Shown here in pieces: positions 1 through 6,238 of a stretch of DNA of 21,207 nucleotides (position 1 is the first letter of the stretch; each line of letters begins with the position of its first letter). The position numbers and the translations under genes were made by a program. The DNA is from Bog-473 sp036491435 (GTDB lineage: Bacteria > Actinomycetota > Acidimicrobiia > Acidimicrobiales > RAAP-2): the NCBI GenBank assembly GCA_036491435.1, contig DASXBZ010000131.1:1-21207 (forward strand), in the 5' to 3' direction. The notes under the pieces were generated by a model. The model did no database searches. It was not told the DNA's origin and saw nothing but the letters and a program-made list of their open reading frames with translations.

Positions 1-1
1 C

Positions 2-118
2 ACCCAAGCTGAGACGATGCAAGCAACGGCACCCGAACGTCGCGCGGGGGCCGAGGAACGAGGCGTTTCGTTCGACGACACCGAGGTCAGGGAAATCCTT
101 TTCGCTTCCATCAAGTAG
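2..118 (+). CDS. C-terminal end of an unidentified protein, cut by the window edge
   Basis: A reading frame is open from the left edge and ends at TAG 116-118. It encodes about 38 residues ending in FDDTEVREILFASIK. Third-position GC is roughly two thirds, which is moderate for this genome, so coding is plausible but not proven. An internal ATG lies at 17-19, so a very short complete protein is also possible, though no ribosome-binding site precedes it. I do not recognise the family. Confidence 0.35.
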   Translation, partial: TQAETMQATAPERRAGAEERGVSFDDTEVREILFASIK

Positions 119-572
119 CGAAGAGGGGTTCGCTCGTCATCGACCTCCTGCGAGATGTGGCATCACGCCGCAAAAGGGGCTCTTCGGATTCTGGCGGGGT
201 CGCTCCGGCCACCAACGACGTGGATATGTCGGCCGGAGGGGACCATCCGTGCGGTCCCTTGCCGTACATACGGCGTGGCTCTTGACACTCGTCCCCTCTG
301 TCAAGAACCACCCCCTATGCACTCAGACGAGGCGGCGGCGGTCCCAACCAGCCCGAACGCGGCCCCTCGGTTCATGGGGCCACCTTCACCCATTGCTGGG
401 GGACCGATGTCAGCGCGACCCCGCGCAGATCCGAAGAACCTGTGATGGAGGACCCGGACATCCTCGCCCTACCCGACTCCAGCCGACCGGACTTCCTGGC
501 GCGCGCCCTTCCCCCTGCTGGACGCCGTCGACGCGCCTGGCCGCACAACTCGACCAGGGGATCGACGACGGG
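119..572. other. gene-poor interval with three tandem hairpins
   Basis: No frame in this stretch shows a recognisable protein or a good start. The only clear structure is at 239-306 (listed separately). The rest, 307-572, looks like unremarkable GC-rich sequence ending at the stop codon of the minus-strand universal-stress gene. Confidence 0.5.
239..306. repeat. three consecutive inverted repeats
   Basis: Three perfect inverted repeats lie end to end. GGGACC (239-244) pairs with GGTCCC (253-258). GCCGTA (261-266) pairs with TACGGC (269-274). TCTTGACA (280-287) pairs with TGTCAAGA (299-306). There is no T-run after any of them, so a simple Rho-independent terminator is not obvious. They could be a transcript-end structure, a small structured RNA or regulator sites. 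Confidence 0.5.
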
Positions 573-1106
573 TTAGGAGGACGCCACCGCGGTGCACTCT
601 GGCGCGGGCACCACGACGACGGGGAACCGGCCCGAGCGGACAAGGCCGGCGCCAACGGAACCGGCGACGTGGTGCAGACGGTGGGCGGCGGCGCCGACGA
701 CGATGCCTATGTCCTTGGTCTGGCCATATCGGCGCTGGAGCTCGTTGGCGACCGCGAGCAGCTGGCCGGCCACGGCGCCGTCCCGACGTTGGAAGCGCCA
801 ATGCCGTTGCTGGTGGATCAGCACGGATGCCGCTTGCGCCTCCAGCTCGGCGCTTTCCTCGTCGAAGACCTGCCGGAGCTCGGCCACTGCCTCGGGCGCA
901 AAGGGTGCCGGAGTGGGGGTGTGGGCCACGAAGACGACTTCGAGCCATCCGTTGCGGCTCTCCAAGAGCTCGGCTGCCTTCTCCAGAGCCTGCTGCGATG
1001 GAGGTGAACCGTCGTAGCCGACGACCAGAATGACCTCTTTGCGTGGGGTGCCGCTGTCGGCTTTTGCTCCGAGTCCGAGCACGTGTGCACCGGTTTCTGC
1101 GCTCAT
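573..1106 (-). CDS. universal stress protein (UspA family)
   Basis: A 177-residue Usp-fold protein, probably cytoplasmic, in a family of nucleotide-binding stress proteins. The first strand and loop read VILVVGYDGSPPSQQAL (residues 25-41), with the usual Asp after the first strand. The C-terminal part reads IVVGAAAHRLHHVAGS and ends in FPVVVVP (161-167). The family's ATP loop, G-x2-G-x9-G-S/T, is degenerate: the second Gly is Ala141 and the loop to Gly149-Ser150 is two residues short, so ATP binding is doubtful. The ATG at 1106 is chosen over an adjacent GTG at 1109 because AGGAGG (1117-1112) lies 5 nt from the ATG and only 2 nt from the GTG. The gene diverges from the MarR gene and shares its operator region, so co-regulation is likely. 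Confidence 0.9.
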   Translation of the reverse strand: MSAETGAHVLGLGAKADSGTPRKEVILVVGYDGSPPSQQALEKAAELLESRNGWLEVVFVAHTPTPAPFAPEAVAELRQVFDEESAELEAQAASVLIHQQRHWRFQRRDGAVAGQLLAVANELQRRYGQTKDIGIVVGAAAHRLHHVAGSVGAGLVRSGRFPVVVVPAPECTAVASS

Positions 1107-1145
1107 CACTGCCTCCTTCCCGAGGCATGGTCATCATCCTTAAGG

Positions 1146-1181
1146 TTGTCAATTACAACTCTACCGCCTAGAGTTGTACAA
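1146..1181 (+). promoter_or_regulatory. marR promoter with start codon at the predicted +1
   Basis: TTGTCA (1146-1151) is a -35-like hexamer. After 17 bp comes TAGAGT (1169-1174), a -10-like hexamer. Six bases later is the ATG (1181), where transcription should begin. No Shine-Dalgarno sequence precedes the gene, so the mRNA is probably leaderless. Confidence 0.6.
1154..1178. promoter_or_regulatory. palindromic operator between usp and marR
   Basis: Perfect 10-bp arms TACAACTCTA (1154-1163) and TAGAGTTGTA (1169-1178) are separated by 5 bp. The right arm contains the marR -10 hexamer. A second, overlapping inverted repeat, GTTGT (1145-1149) with ACAAC (1155-1159), adds another half-site. MarR proteins typically bind such sites and repress themselves and a divergent neighbour. 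On the minus strand, TTGTAC (1181-1176) and TGTAAT, 18 bp apart, could be the usp promoter across the same palindrome. Confidence 0.7.
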
Positions 1182-1627
1182 TGCAACAAAGACGGGAGAC
1201 GAGAGCCGATCGGTCGTCCGCCGTCGACGACCTCTACAAGGCGATGACGCACCTGATGCGCCGCCGCGCCGAGGTCGGCGCGTCGATGCACCCGGAGCTG
1301 TCGCTCGTCGGCTACACCCTTCTTGCCGAGATCGAGGAGGTTCCCGGCACCCGGGCCACCGACTTGGCCGCGTTGTTCGGCCTGGAGAAGTCCACCGTCT
1401 CCCGACAGCTCAAGGACCTCGAAGAAAGGGGATTCCTCCGGCGGGAGAGCGAGCGCGCCGGCCGGCGTGGGTACGACCTCGTGGTCACTCCCGCGGGCAG
1501 GGCTGCGCTCGGGAGGGAGGCGGCGTTGGTGCGGGAGCGACTGCGGGCAGCCCTGGCTCAGTGGAAGGTCAACGAGATCGCGTCACTGGCGGACATGGTG
1601 GACCGCTTCATCGAGGATCTGCGCTGA
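1181..1627 (+). CDS. MarR-family transcriptional regulator
   Basis: A 148-residue winged-helix regulator of typical MarR length. The DNA-binding region covers about residues 57-110: TRATDLAALFGLEKSTVSRQ is the helix-turn-helix, LKDLEERGFLRR follows, and the wing is ERAGRRGYDLVVTPAGRAAL. Helices before residue 50 and after 112 would form the dimer interface. The ATG at 1181 is chosen because it sits at the predicted transcription start; an in-frame internal ATG at 1244 would remove the dimerisation helix. It probably represses itself and the divergent usp gene through the 1154-1178 palindrome. The ligand is unknown. Confidence 0.9.
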   Translation: MQQRRETRADRSSAVDDLYKAMTHLMRRRAEVGASMHPELSLVGYTLLAEIEEVPGTRATDLAALFGLEKSTVSRQLKDLEERGFLRRESERAGRRGYDLVVTPAGRAALGREAALVRERLRAALAQWKVNEIASLADMVDRFIEDLR

Positions 1628-1648
1628 GGAGACTCGCCATGACACGGG

Positions 1649-1654
1649 CATAAT
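1649..1654 (+). promoter_or_regulatory. -10-like CATAAT upstream of the 1662 gene
   Basis: CATAAT lies 7 nt before the ATG at 1662. There is no ribosome-binding site and no clear -35 hexamer. It fits the leaderless-start pattern seen elsewhere in this window. Confidence 0.4.
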
Positions 1655-1661
1655 CGACCGC

Positions 1662-2255
1662 ATGCGCGTCGGCATCGCCCACCACCTCGGCTGGGCCGTC
1701 GCCGTCACGGCTTCCTCCGACCACCAGGTCGCCGACCGCCGCCGGGTCGAACTGATCGGGCCGGGTCTGCCGAATGCGCCAATCCACCACGAGGGCGGAC
1801 CGCACCTCCTGCATCGCAAGGCCGATCCCCTAAGCGACGACGAGCTCGCTGCGTTGGTGACGAGGGTGCGCGCGTCCGCCGAGGAGGTCACGTCGGCCGC
1901 GCTCGACGAGCTCACGGCATCGTTGCCCGAACCGATCGTCTCGATGTCGCTGCGGGCCTGGCCGGACGATTTCCCTACCGACATCGCCACCCGACGTCGA
2001 GTGCCCCACGAGAGTCGCGCCGACTCCGTGATGTACCGCCAGGTGCTGGCGGACCTCGGGCGGGCTCGAGGGTGGTCGATCCACTTCTACGAGGCCAAGG
2101 ACGTCGAACGCGAGGCGGCGCGCATCCTGGGCGATCGAACCGATGCGGTCCTCCATGGACCACGCGCCATCTTGGGCCCACCGTGGTCGAAGGATCACCG
2201 AACGGCGCTCGCGGCGACGGTCGTCAGCTCGGTCGAGGACGACGCCGCCGGCTGA
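1662..2255 (+). CDS. conserved hypothetical protein
   Basis: A 197-residue soluble protein beginning MRVGIAHHLGWAVAVTAS. I cannot assign a family. The open frame extends far upstream inside marR, but the ATG at 1662 is favoured because a -10-like CATAAT ends 7 nt before it and because the family-like sequence begins there. The N-terminal strand with paired His residues (7-8), a charged central helical region (EELAALVTRVRAS-like) and a C-terminal KDVEREAARILG helix suggest an alpha/beta fold with no membrane segment. It starts 35 bp after marR. The C-terminus is followed by in-frame repeated stop codons. Function is unknown. Confidence 0.7.
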   Translation: MRVGIAHHLGWAVAVTASSDHQVADRRRVELIGPGLPNAPIHHEGGPHLLHRKADPLSDDELAALVTRVRASAEEVTSAALDELTASLPEPIVSMSLRAWPDDFPTDIATRRRVPHESRADSVMYRQVLADLGRARGWSIHFYEAKDVEREAARILGDRTDAVLHGPRAILGPPWSKDHRTALAATVVSSVEDDAAG

Positions 2256-2276
2256 CTCCGCTGACTCCGCTGACTA
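2250..2276 (+). repeat. 9-bp tandem repeat giving three in-frame stop codons
   Basis: The hypothetical gene ends in three copies of a 9-bp unit read as TGA-CTC-CGC. The natural stop at 2253-2255 is therefore followed by in-frame TGA codons at 2262-2264 and 2271-2273. The last unit diverges (CTACCT). Confidence 0.8.
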
Positions 2277-2576
2277 CCTGTCGCCCTCGATCCACGCGAC
2301 CGCGCCGCCCCTGAGGTTCTCCGCCGTCCACCCCGCGTTACCGAGCGCCTTGGCCGCGGACGCAGAGCGTTGGCCAGAGTGGCAGGCCACCACGATCGTC
2401 CGGTCGGACGGCACCTCGTCGAGTCGGTCGCCGAGCTCGCCGAGCGGGATGTTCACGCCGATGGGGTAGGCCCACTCCTCGACCTCGAAGGGCTCGCGGA
2501 CATCGAGGAGGAAGACGTTCTCGCCGCGCGCCATGCGCGCCTTGACTTCTGCGGGATCGACCTCGGCGTACGACAT
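2274..2576 (-). CDS. single-domain rhodanese-like sulfurtransferase
   Basis: A 100-residue protein consisting of one rhodanese domain, the GlpE/PspE-like size. It has VFLLDVREPFEVEEW (residues 21-35, with the conserved D-R-E), IPLGELGDRL, and the active-site loop C65-H-S-G-Q-R-S. A C-terminal NLRGGAVAW motif is typical of the family. Such proteins carry a persulfide on the catalytic Cys and transfer sulfur to an acceptor; the acceptor here is unknown. A longer upstream frame exists, but the ATG at 2576 fits the domain start and has TAGGGT (2589-2584) ending 7 nt before it, consistent with a leaderless mRNA. It converges with the hypothetical gene (18-bp gap) and diverges from the PH-domain gene. 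Confidence 0.92.
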   Translation of the reverse strand: MSYAEVDPAEVKARMARGENVFLLDVREPFEVEEWAYPIGVNIPLGELGDRLDEVPSDRTIVVACHSGQRSASAAKALGNAGWTAENLRGGAVAWIEGDR

Positions 2577-2583
2577 CCGCACC

Positions 2584-2589
2584 ACCCTA
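2584..2589 (-). promoter_or_regulatory. -10-like TAGGGT of the rhodanese gene
   Basis: On the minus strand TAGGGT ends 7 nt before the ATG at 2576. No Shine-Dalgarno sequence is visible and no clear -35. Confidence 0.5.
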
Positions 2590-2645
2590 CGATTCCCGGG
2601 ACGGCGACGCCGCTCACGCGTCCACGGCGCCGCGAGTCCCGCCGG

Positions 2646-2651
2646 TACGCT
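2646..2651 (+). promoter_or_regulatory. -10-like TACGCT of the PH-domain gene
   Basis: TACGCT ends 7 nt before the ATG at 2659. No ribosome-binding site is visible, so the gene is probably leaderless. Confidence 0.5.
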
Positions 2652-2658
2652 GGACGCA

Positions 2659-3486
2659 ATGGCCATACCTCGGAAATTCCTGAACGCGGACGAGGAGCTC
2701 TTGGCCGAGCTGAAGCCGCACTGGATCTTCCTCTTCGGGCCCCTTTTCACCTCGATCGGTGTCTGGGCCGCCATCATCGTCATCCTGATCCTGTGGCAGA
2801 ACCCGCCGGGCTGGACGAATTACCCCGTCGTGATCCTGGCCCTCATCCCGGGCCTGTGGCTCCTCGGCCGCTACGTCCGCTGGCGGTCGTACGACGTGGC
2901 GCTGACGTCGACCCGCATCCTCGTGCGCCAGGGCATCCTCGGCCGCGACACCGTGCAGCTGCGGCTGCAGCGCATCACCGAGGTGAACATCCGCCAAGAG
3001 CTCATCGAGCGCCTCCTCGGCACCGGCAGCCTCGTCATCGACGTGCAGGGCGAGGACGACTCGATGACGCTCGAGTACATGCGCAAGCCGGCGGTCGTAC
3101 AGCGGGTCATCAACTCGCAGATCAACGAGATCGTCGGCGGCGGCAGCCGCGAGGCGATCCCCGAGGACATGCTGCCCCGCGACCAGCGCGACCGGCGCGA
3201 CCAGCGTGGCCGGCACCGCGACGACTACGACGACACCGACCAACACGACACGCATCAGGACACGCCCCCCTTCGGCGTCCGCGCGTCGACACCGACGTCC
3301 GAAGCGCAGCGGCGCACCGAGCCGGGCACAGCCGGCGCACCCGCCGCCCCGCACGTCCCGCCACCGGGCTCGGTCCCCTTCGAGATCCGTGACCGCCTCA
3401 TCGAGCTCGACGACCTCCGCAAACGCGGCATCATCTCCGAAGAGGAGTTCGCCGCCAAGAAGAGCGAGCTGCTGAACCGAATCTGA
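2659..3486 (+). CDS. membrane protein with bacterial PH-like domain and C-terminal SHOCT domain
   Basis: A 275-residue protein. Two hydrophobic segments (about residues 22-46 and 55-72) form a membrane hairpin. They are followed by a YdbS/YdbT-like bPH2 domain (about 75-158) with the characteristic stretch SYDVALTSTRILVRQGILG and LQRITEVN. Residues 172-245 are a low-complexity linker, first rich in Asp/Arg/His, then Pro/Ala. The last 33 residues form a SHOCT helix pair (LIELDDLRKRGIISEEEFAA), usually a protein-interaction or oligomerisation module. The start at 2659 follows the leaderless -10 pattern; the frame remains open upstream to 2533, but that part overlaps the divergent rhodanese gene. 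Exact role unknown. Confidence 0.88.
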   Translation: MAIPRKFLNADEELLAELKPHWIFLFGPLFTSIGVWAAIIVILILWQNPPGWTNYPVVILALIPGLWLLGRYVRWRSYDVALTSTRILVRQGILGRDTVQLRLQRITEVNIRQELIERLLGTGSLVIDVQGEDDSMTLEYMRKPAVVQRVINSQINEIVGGGSREAIPEDMLPRDQRDRRDQRGRHRDDYDDTDQHDTHQDTPPFGVRASTPTSEAQRRTEPGTAGAPAAPHVPPPGSVPFEIRDRLIELDDLRKRGIISEEEFAAKKSELLNRI

Positions 3487-3504
3487 GGGCGGGAAAGGCA
3501 GGGG

Positions 3505-3528
3505 GCCCGGGAAGCCCGTCCACCGGGC
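3505..3528. repeat. inverted repeat between the PH-domain and zinc-ribbon genes
   Basis: GCCCGG (3505-3510) and CCGGGC (3523-3528) could form a hairpin with a 12-nt loop after the PH-domain gene. No T-run follows, and it abuts the -10-like hexamer of the next gene, so it is either a weak terminator or an operator. Confidence 0.4.
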
Positions 3529-3532
3529 GGAC

Positions 3533-3538
3533 TACCGT
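3533..3538 (+). promoter_or_regulatory. -10-like TACCGT of the zinc-ribbon gene
   Basis: TACCGT ends 8 nt before the GTG at 3547. No Shine-Dalgarno sequence is visible. Confidence 0.45.
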
Positions 3539-3546
3539 GGGACGCC

Positions 3547-3789
3547 GTGAGCCTGCCTCGATACCGATGCGACGCCTGCGGCAACCTCACCCGCTTCGAC
3601 GTCACGATCTCGCAGACGACCAAGGCCTTCCACCACTACTCGGTCGGGGGCGACCTGGTCGTCGAGGACGAGGAGGTGGTGGCCCGCCACGTCGACGCGG
3701 TCGTCTGCCGTTGGTGCGGGCACGGGCGCAGCGTGGTCGAGATCGTCGACGAGGAGACCGAGCCGGGCACGCCGTCCAAGGTCTCGTGA
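3547..3789 (+). CDS. small zinc-ribbon protein
   Basis: An 80-residue protein with C8-x2-C11 near the N-terminus (YRCDACGNLTRFDV) and C54-x2-C57 (VVCRWCGHG), the classic four-cysteine zinc-ribbon arrangement with a beta-rich middle and an acidic tail. It begins with GTG at 3547 and overlaps the next gene by 4 bp (GTGA), so the two are translationally coupled. It could bind nucleic acid or a protein partner; nothing in the sequence decides which. It is the first gene of the run that leads to the glycosyltransferase. Confidence 0.78.
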   Translation: MSLPRYRCDACGNLTRFDVTISQTTKAFHHYSVGGDLVVEDEEVVARHVDAVVCRWCGHGRSVVEIVDEETEPGTPSKVS

Positions 3790-4280
3790 CCGAGCCGCCG
3801 GCCGACATCGTGCGCCGGCTGCGTCCCATCCCGACCACCGTGGGGCCGCCGACCACCGCCCCGCGCGACGTCGTCGGTGTCGCACCCGACGGCCGTGCCG
3901 TCCGCATCGATGTAGTCGGGGCCACCGCGCCGGTGCTGCTCCTCTTCCTCTCGGCGGACTGCATCGGCTGCCAGGACCTGTGGGCGGGCCTCTCCGAGCT
4001 TCGGGCGGGACTCGGCCGCGACGCCCGCCTGGCCGTGGTGACCAAGGCCCCACCCGCCGAGGACCCGACGGCCATCGTCGCCCTGGCCGCTGACGACAAA
4101 GGCCACCTGCGGGCTCCAGTGGTCATGAGCGAGACCGCCTTCACGGACTACCGCGCGGCGGCTCCGTTCCTGACCCTTGCCGCGCCGGCCGCGGTCCTCG
4201 TCGAGGGCGTGGCCTGGGGCGTGGGCGACACCGTGCGCACCGCCCGCGCCGCGCTGGCCGGGCCGTCCCCCGACCGGTAG
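3786..4280 (+). CDS. thioredoxin-fold protein with CxxC motif
   Basis: A 164-residue protein starting at GTG 3786 in the 4-bp overlap with the zinc-ribbon gene. After a 47-residue N-terminal part with DVVGVAPDGRAVRI, it has the core APVLLLFLSADCIGCQDLW, with the redox motif C59-I-G-C62, resembling TlpA/MauD-type thioredoxin folds. PFLTLAAPAAVLVEGVAWG near the end matches the cis-Pro strand and last beta hairpin of the fold. No signal peptide or membrane anchor is visible, so it is probably cytoplasmic, unlike most TlpA proteins. Likely a thiol-disulfide or sulfur-handling protein; the partner is unknown. Confidence 0.75.
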   Translation: MTEPPADIVRRLRPIPTTVGPPTTAPRDVVGVAPDGRAVRIDVVGATAPVLLLFLSADCIGCQDLWAGLSELRAGLGRDARLAVVTKAPPAEDPTAIVALAADDKGHLRAPVVMSETAFTDYRAAAPFLTLAAPAAVLVEGVAWGVGDTVRTARAALAGPSPDR

Positions 4281-4327
4281 CGAGCAATGCAGCAGCTGCC
4301 ACGCCCTGTCACAGCCCCTGATCATGC

Positions 4328-4349
4328 TGACCCTGAACAGAGAGGGTCA
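4328..4349 (+). promoter_or_regulatory. hairpin containing the ribosome-binding site of the 4355 gene
   Basis: TGACCCT (4328-4334) is a perfect inverted repeat of AGGGTCA (4343-4349), with an 8-nt loop. The Shine-Dalgarno-like GAGAGGG (4340-4346) lies partly in the 3' arm, 8 nt before the ATG at 4355. In RNA the stem would mask the ribosome-binding site; as DNA it could be an operator. Confidence 0.5.
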
Positions 4350-4354
4350 TACAC

Positions 4355-4585
4355 ATGCTGCACTCCAGGGAGACCGACATCGAGCCCGAAGGCGGGCTCA
4401 CCATCGACTGCGACCGCTGCTCGCTGCAGGCGACCGACGCCTGCGACGACTGCGTCGTCACCTTCCTCCTCGAGCGGGAGCCCGACGACGCCGTCGTTAT
4501 CGACGCCGACGAGGCGCGGGCGATGCGCATGCTCGGGCGGGCCGGCCTCGTGCCGACGCTGCGTTTCAGCGACCGGGCGGGCTGA
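4355..4585 (+). CDS. small cysteine-motif protein
   Basis: A 76-residue acidic protein with two close CxxC pairs, C19-D-R-C22 and C30-D-D-C33, in LTIDCDRCSLQATDACDDC, suited to a metal or Fe-S site. A short helix follows (DADEARAMRMLGRAGL). The ATG at 4355 is preceded by GAGAGGG at 8 nt spacing. It ends 18 bp before the glycosyltransferase start, so the two are probably co-transcribed. I recall similar small proteins as conserved hypotheticals in actinobacteria, but no function is known to me. Confidence 0.75.
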   Translation: MLHSRETDIEPEGGLTIDCDRCSLQATDACDDCVVTFLLEREPDDAVVIDADEARAMRMLGRAGLVPTLRFSDRAG

Positions 4586-4603
4586 CGTTCCGGCAGGTGG
4601 CGC

Positions 4604-5749
4604 GTGAAGCGTCACCTGCTCGTGACGAACGACTTCCCGCCCAAGGTCGGCGGCATCCAGAACTACCTCTGGGACCTCTGGAGCCGACTCGACCCTGCGT
4701 CCTTCGTCGTGCTGACCGCCAGCTCCGACGACGATGCCGCGTCGTTCGACGCCGAACATGCGACCCGTGGCGTGCGCATCGAACGCGTGCCCGGCTCGAT
4801 CCTCTTCTTCCCCTCGCCGCAGGTGCACCGGGACATCGACGACTGCGTACGCCGACACGGGATCGATCTCGTGCTGCTCGACCCCGCCTTGCCGCTCGGG
4901 CTGCTCGGCCCGCGCCTCGGGGTCCCGTATGGGGTCATCCTGCACGGCGCCGAGGTGACGGTGCCGGGCCGTTTGCCGGGCGCGCGCACCGCGCTCGCGC
5001 GCGTGCTGCGCGACGCGTCGATCGTCGTCTCGGCCGGTCGCTATCCCGCCACCGAGGGTCGCCGCGTCGTCCCGGATCAGGCGACCCAGTTCGTCGAGAT
5101 CCCGCCCGGGGTCGACACGGGCGCCATCGCGCCGCTCAAGGCACCCGAGCGTCGCGCCGCGCGTGCCCGGCTCGGGCTACCCACGGGCGCCCTACTGGTC
5201 GCCAGTGTGAGCCGTCTCGTGCCGCGCAAAGGCATGGACGTGTTGATCGAGGCGGCAAACCGGCTGGCCCCCTCGTATCCCGATCTCGTCGTCGCGATCG
5301 CGGGCGACGGTCGGGAACGGCAGCGACTCGAGCGGCTGGCCGCTGACAGCTTCGTGGACGTGCGGGTGCTGGGCCGCGTCAGCGACGAGGATCGTGCCGC
5401 GCTTCTCGGCGCGGCCGACGTGTTCGTCATGGCCTGTCGCAACCGGTGGGGGGGCCTCGAACAGGAGGGGTTCGGGATCGTCTTCCTCGAGGCGGCGGCC
5501 TTCGGCGTGCCGCAAATCGCAGGCGACAGCGGCGGAGCGCCCGAGGCGGTCCTCGACGGCAGGACCGGCCTGGTCGTCGAGGACCCGTCCGATCCGGGGG
5601 TGGTCGCCGAGGCGATACGCACGTTGCTGGCGGATCCTCCGCTCCGGCGCCGTATGGGTAAAGCCGCCCGAACGAGGGTGCAGGAATCCTTCGACACGGA
5701 CGTTCTCGCTTCTAGGCTGGCCGAGGCGTTGGCCGGAGTGGCAATCTGA
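4604..5749 (+). CDS. pimB: GT4 glycosyltransferase, PimB'-like mannosyltransferase
   Basis: A 381-residue GT-B glycosyltransferase of family GT4. The N-terminal half has LLVTNDFPPKVGGIQNYL (residues 5-22), the family's nucleotide-sugar and acceptor region. The C-terminal half has PPGVDT, SRLVPRKGMDVL, and the E-x7-E motif E288-GFGIVFL-E296, followed by SGGAPEAV. These blocks closely resemble actinobacterial PimB', which adds a mannose from GDP-mannose to phosphatidylinositol mannoside at the inner membrane face. Whether this organism makes such lipids is not shown, so the acceptor is uncertain. The GTG at 4604 is preceded by AGGTGG at close spacing. The downstream order with SRPBCC, ROK kinase and later acyltransferase recalls a conserved actinobacterial neighbourhood. 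Confidence 0.82.
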   Translation: MKRHLLVTNDFPPKVGGIQNYLWDLWSRLDPASFVVLTASSDDDAASFDAEHATRGVRIERVPGSILFFPSPQVHRDIDDCVRRHGIDLVLLDPALPLGLLGPRLGVPYGVILHGAEVTVPGRLPGARTALARVLRDASIVVSAGRYPATEGRRVVPDQATQFVEIPPGVDTGAIAPLKAPERRAARARLGLPTGALLVASVSRLVPRKGMDVLIEAANRLAPSYPDLVVAIAGDGRERQRLERLAADSFVDVRVLGRVSDEDRAALLGAADVFVMACRNRWGGLEQEGFGIVFLEAAAFGVPQIAGDSGGAPEAVLDGRTGLVVEDPSDPGVVAEAIRTLLADPPLRRRMGKAARTRVQESFDTDVLASRLAEALAGVAI

Positions 5750-5794
5750 CGCTCGCCGAACCAGGAACGGCTGGAGAGGAAGGAAGCAGGCACC

Positions 5795-6238
5795 GTGGCC
5801 GATCAAGCCACAGAGCACATCTCGGTTGCAGCGCCGCCCGAGCGCTGCTTCAGAGTCGCGGCCGATCTCGAGCGGTACCCGGAGTGGGCGAACGACGTCA
5901 AGGAAGTCGAGGTCAAGGAACGAGACGCCGAGGGGCGTCCCCAGCTGGTGACCTTCCGCGCCGCCGCGTTCGGGCGCAGCACGACCTACACGCTCGCTTA
6001 TGACTACACCGACGCTCCGCACACCTTGGCCTGGAAGCTGACCCAGGGCGACATCACCACCAAGCTCGACGGCAGCTACGTCTTCGACCCCGGCGAAGGG
6101 GGCACCACGGACGTGACGTACCACCTCGAGGCGGAACTGCGTGTCCCCATTCCAGGTTTCATCAAGATGCGGGCAACCAGTCGCATCATGGCGACGGCCA
6201 TGCGAGAGCTGAAGGCGCGGGTCGAGTCCACATCGTGA
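5795..6238 (+). CDS. SRPBCC / polyketide-cyclase-like protein
   Basis: A 147-residue single START/SRPBCC-fold protein. ISVAAPPERCFRVAADLERYPEWA (start about residue 9) is the typical first strand and helix pair; WKLTQGDITTKLDGSYVF and TDVTYHLEAEL are central strands; a long final helix (MRATSRIMATAMRELKARVE) lines the hydrophobic cavity. The family binds lipids or other hydrophobic ligands; the ligand is unknown. GTG at 5795 has GGAAGGAAG at about 9 nt upstream. The stop overlaps the ROK gene by 4 bp, indicating translational coupling. Actinobacterial homologues sit next to PimB-type genes, which suggests a role in lipid or glycolipid metabolism, as inference only. Confidence 0.88.
   Translation: MADQATEHISVAAPPERCFRVAADLERYPEWANDVKEVEVKERDAEGRPQLVTFRAAAFGRSTTYTLAYDYTDAPHTLAWKLTQGDITTKLDGSYVFDPGEGGTTDVTYHLEAELRVPIPGFIKMRATSRIMATAMRELKARVESTS

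Noticed and set aside
155..445. Plus-strand open frame in the left gap
   Set aside because: Rich in Pro, Arg and Ala with no recognisable domain and no ribosome-binding site; looks like a chance frame in GC-rich DNA.
469..1152. Long minus-strand frame overlapping the usp gene
   Set aside because: Its Arg-rich, patternless product is a shadow of the universal-stress gene in another frame.
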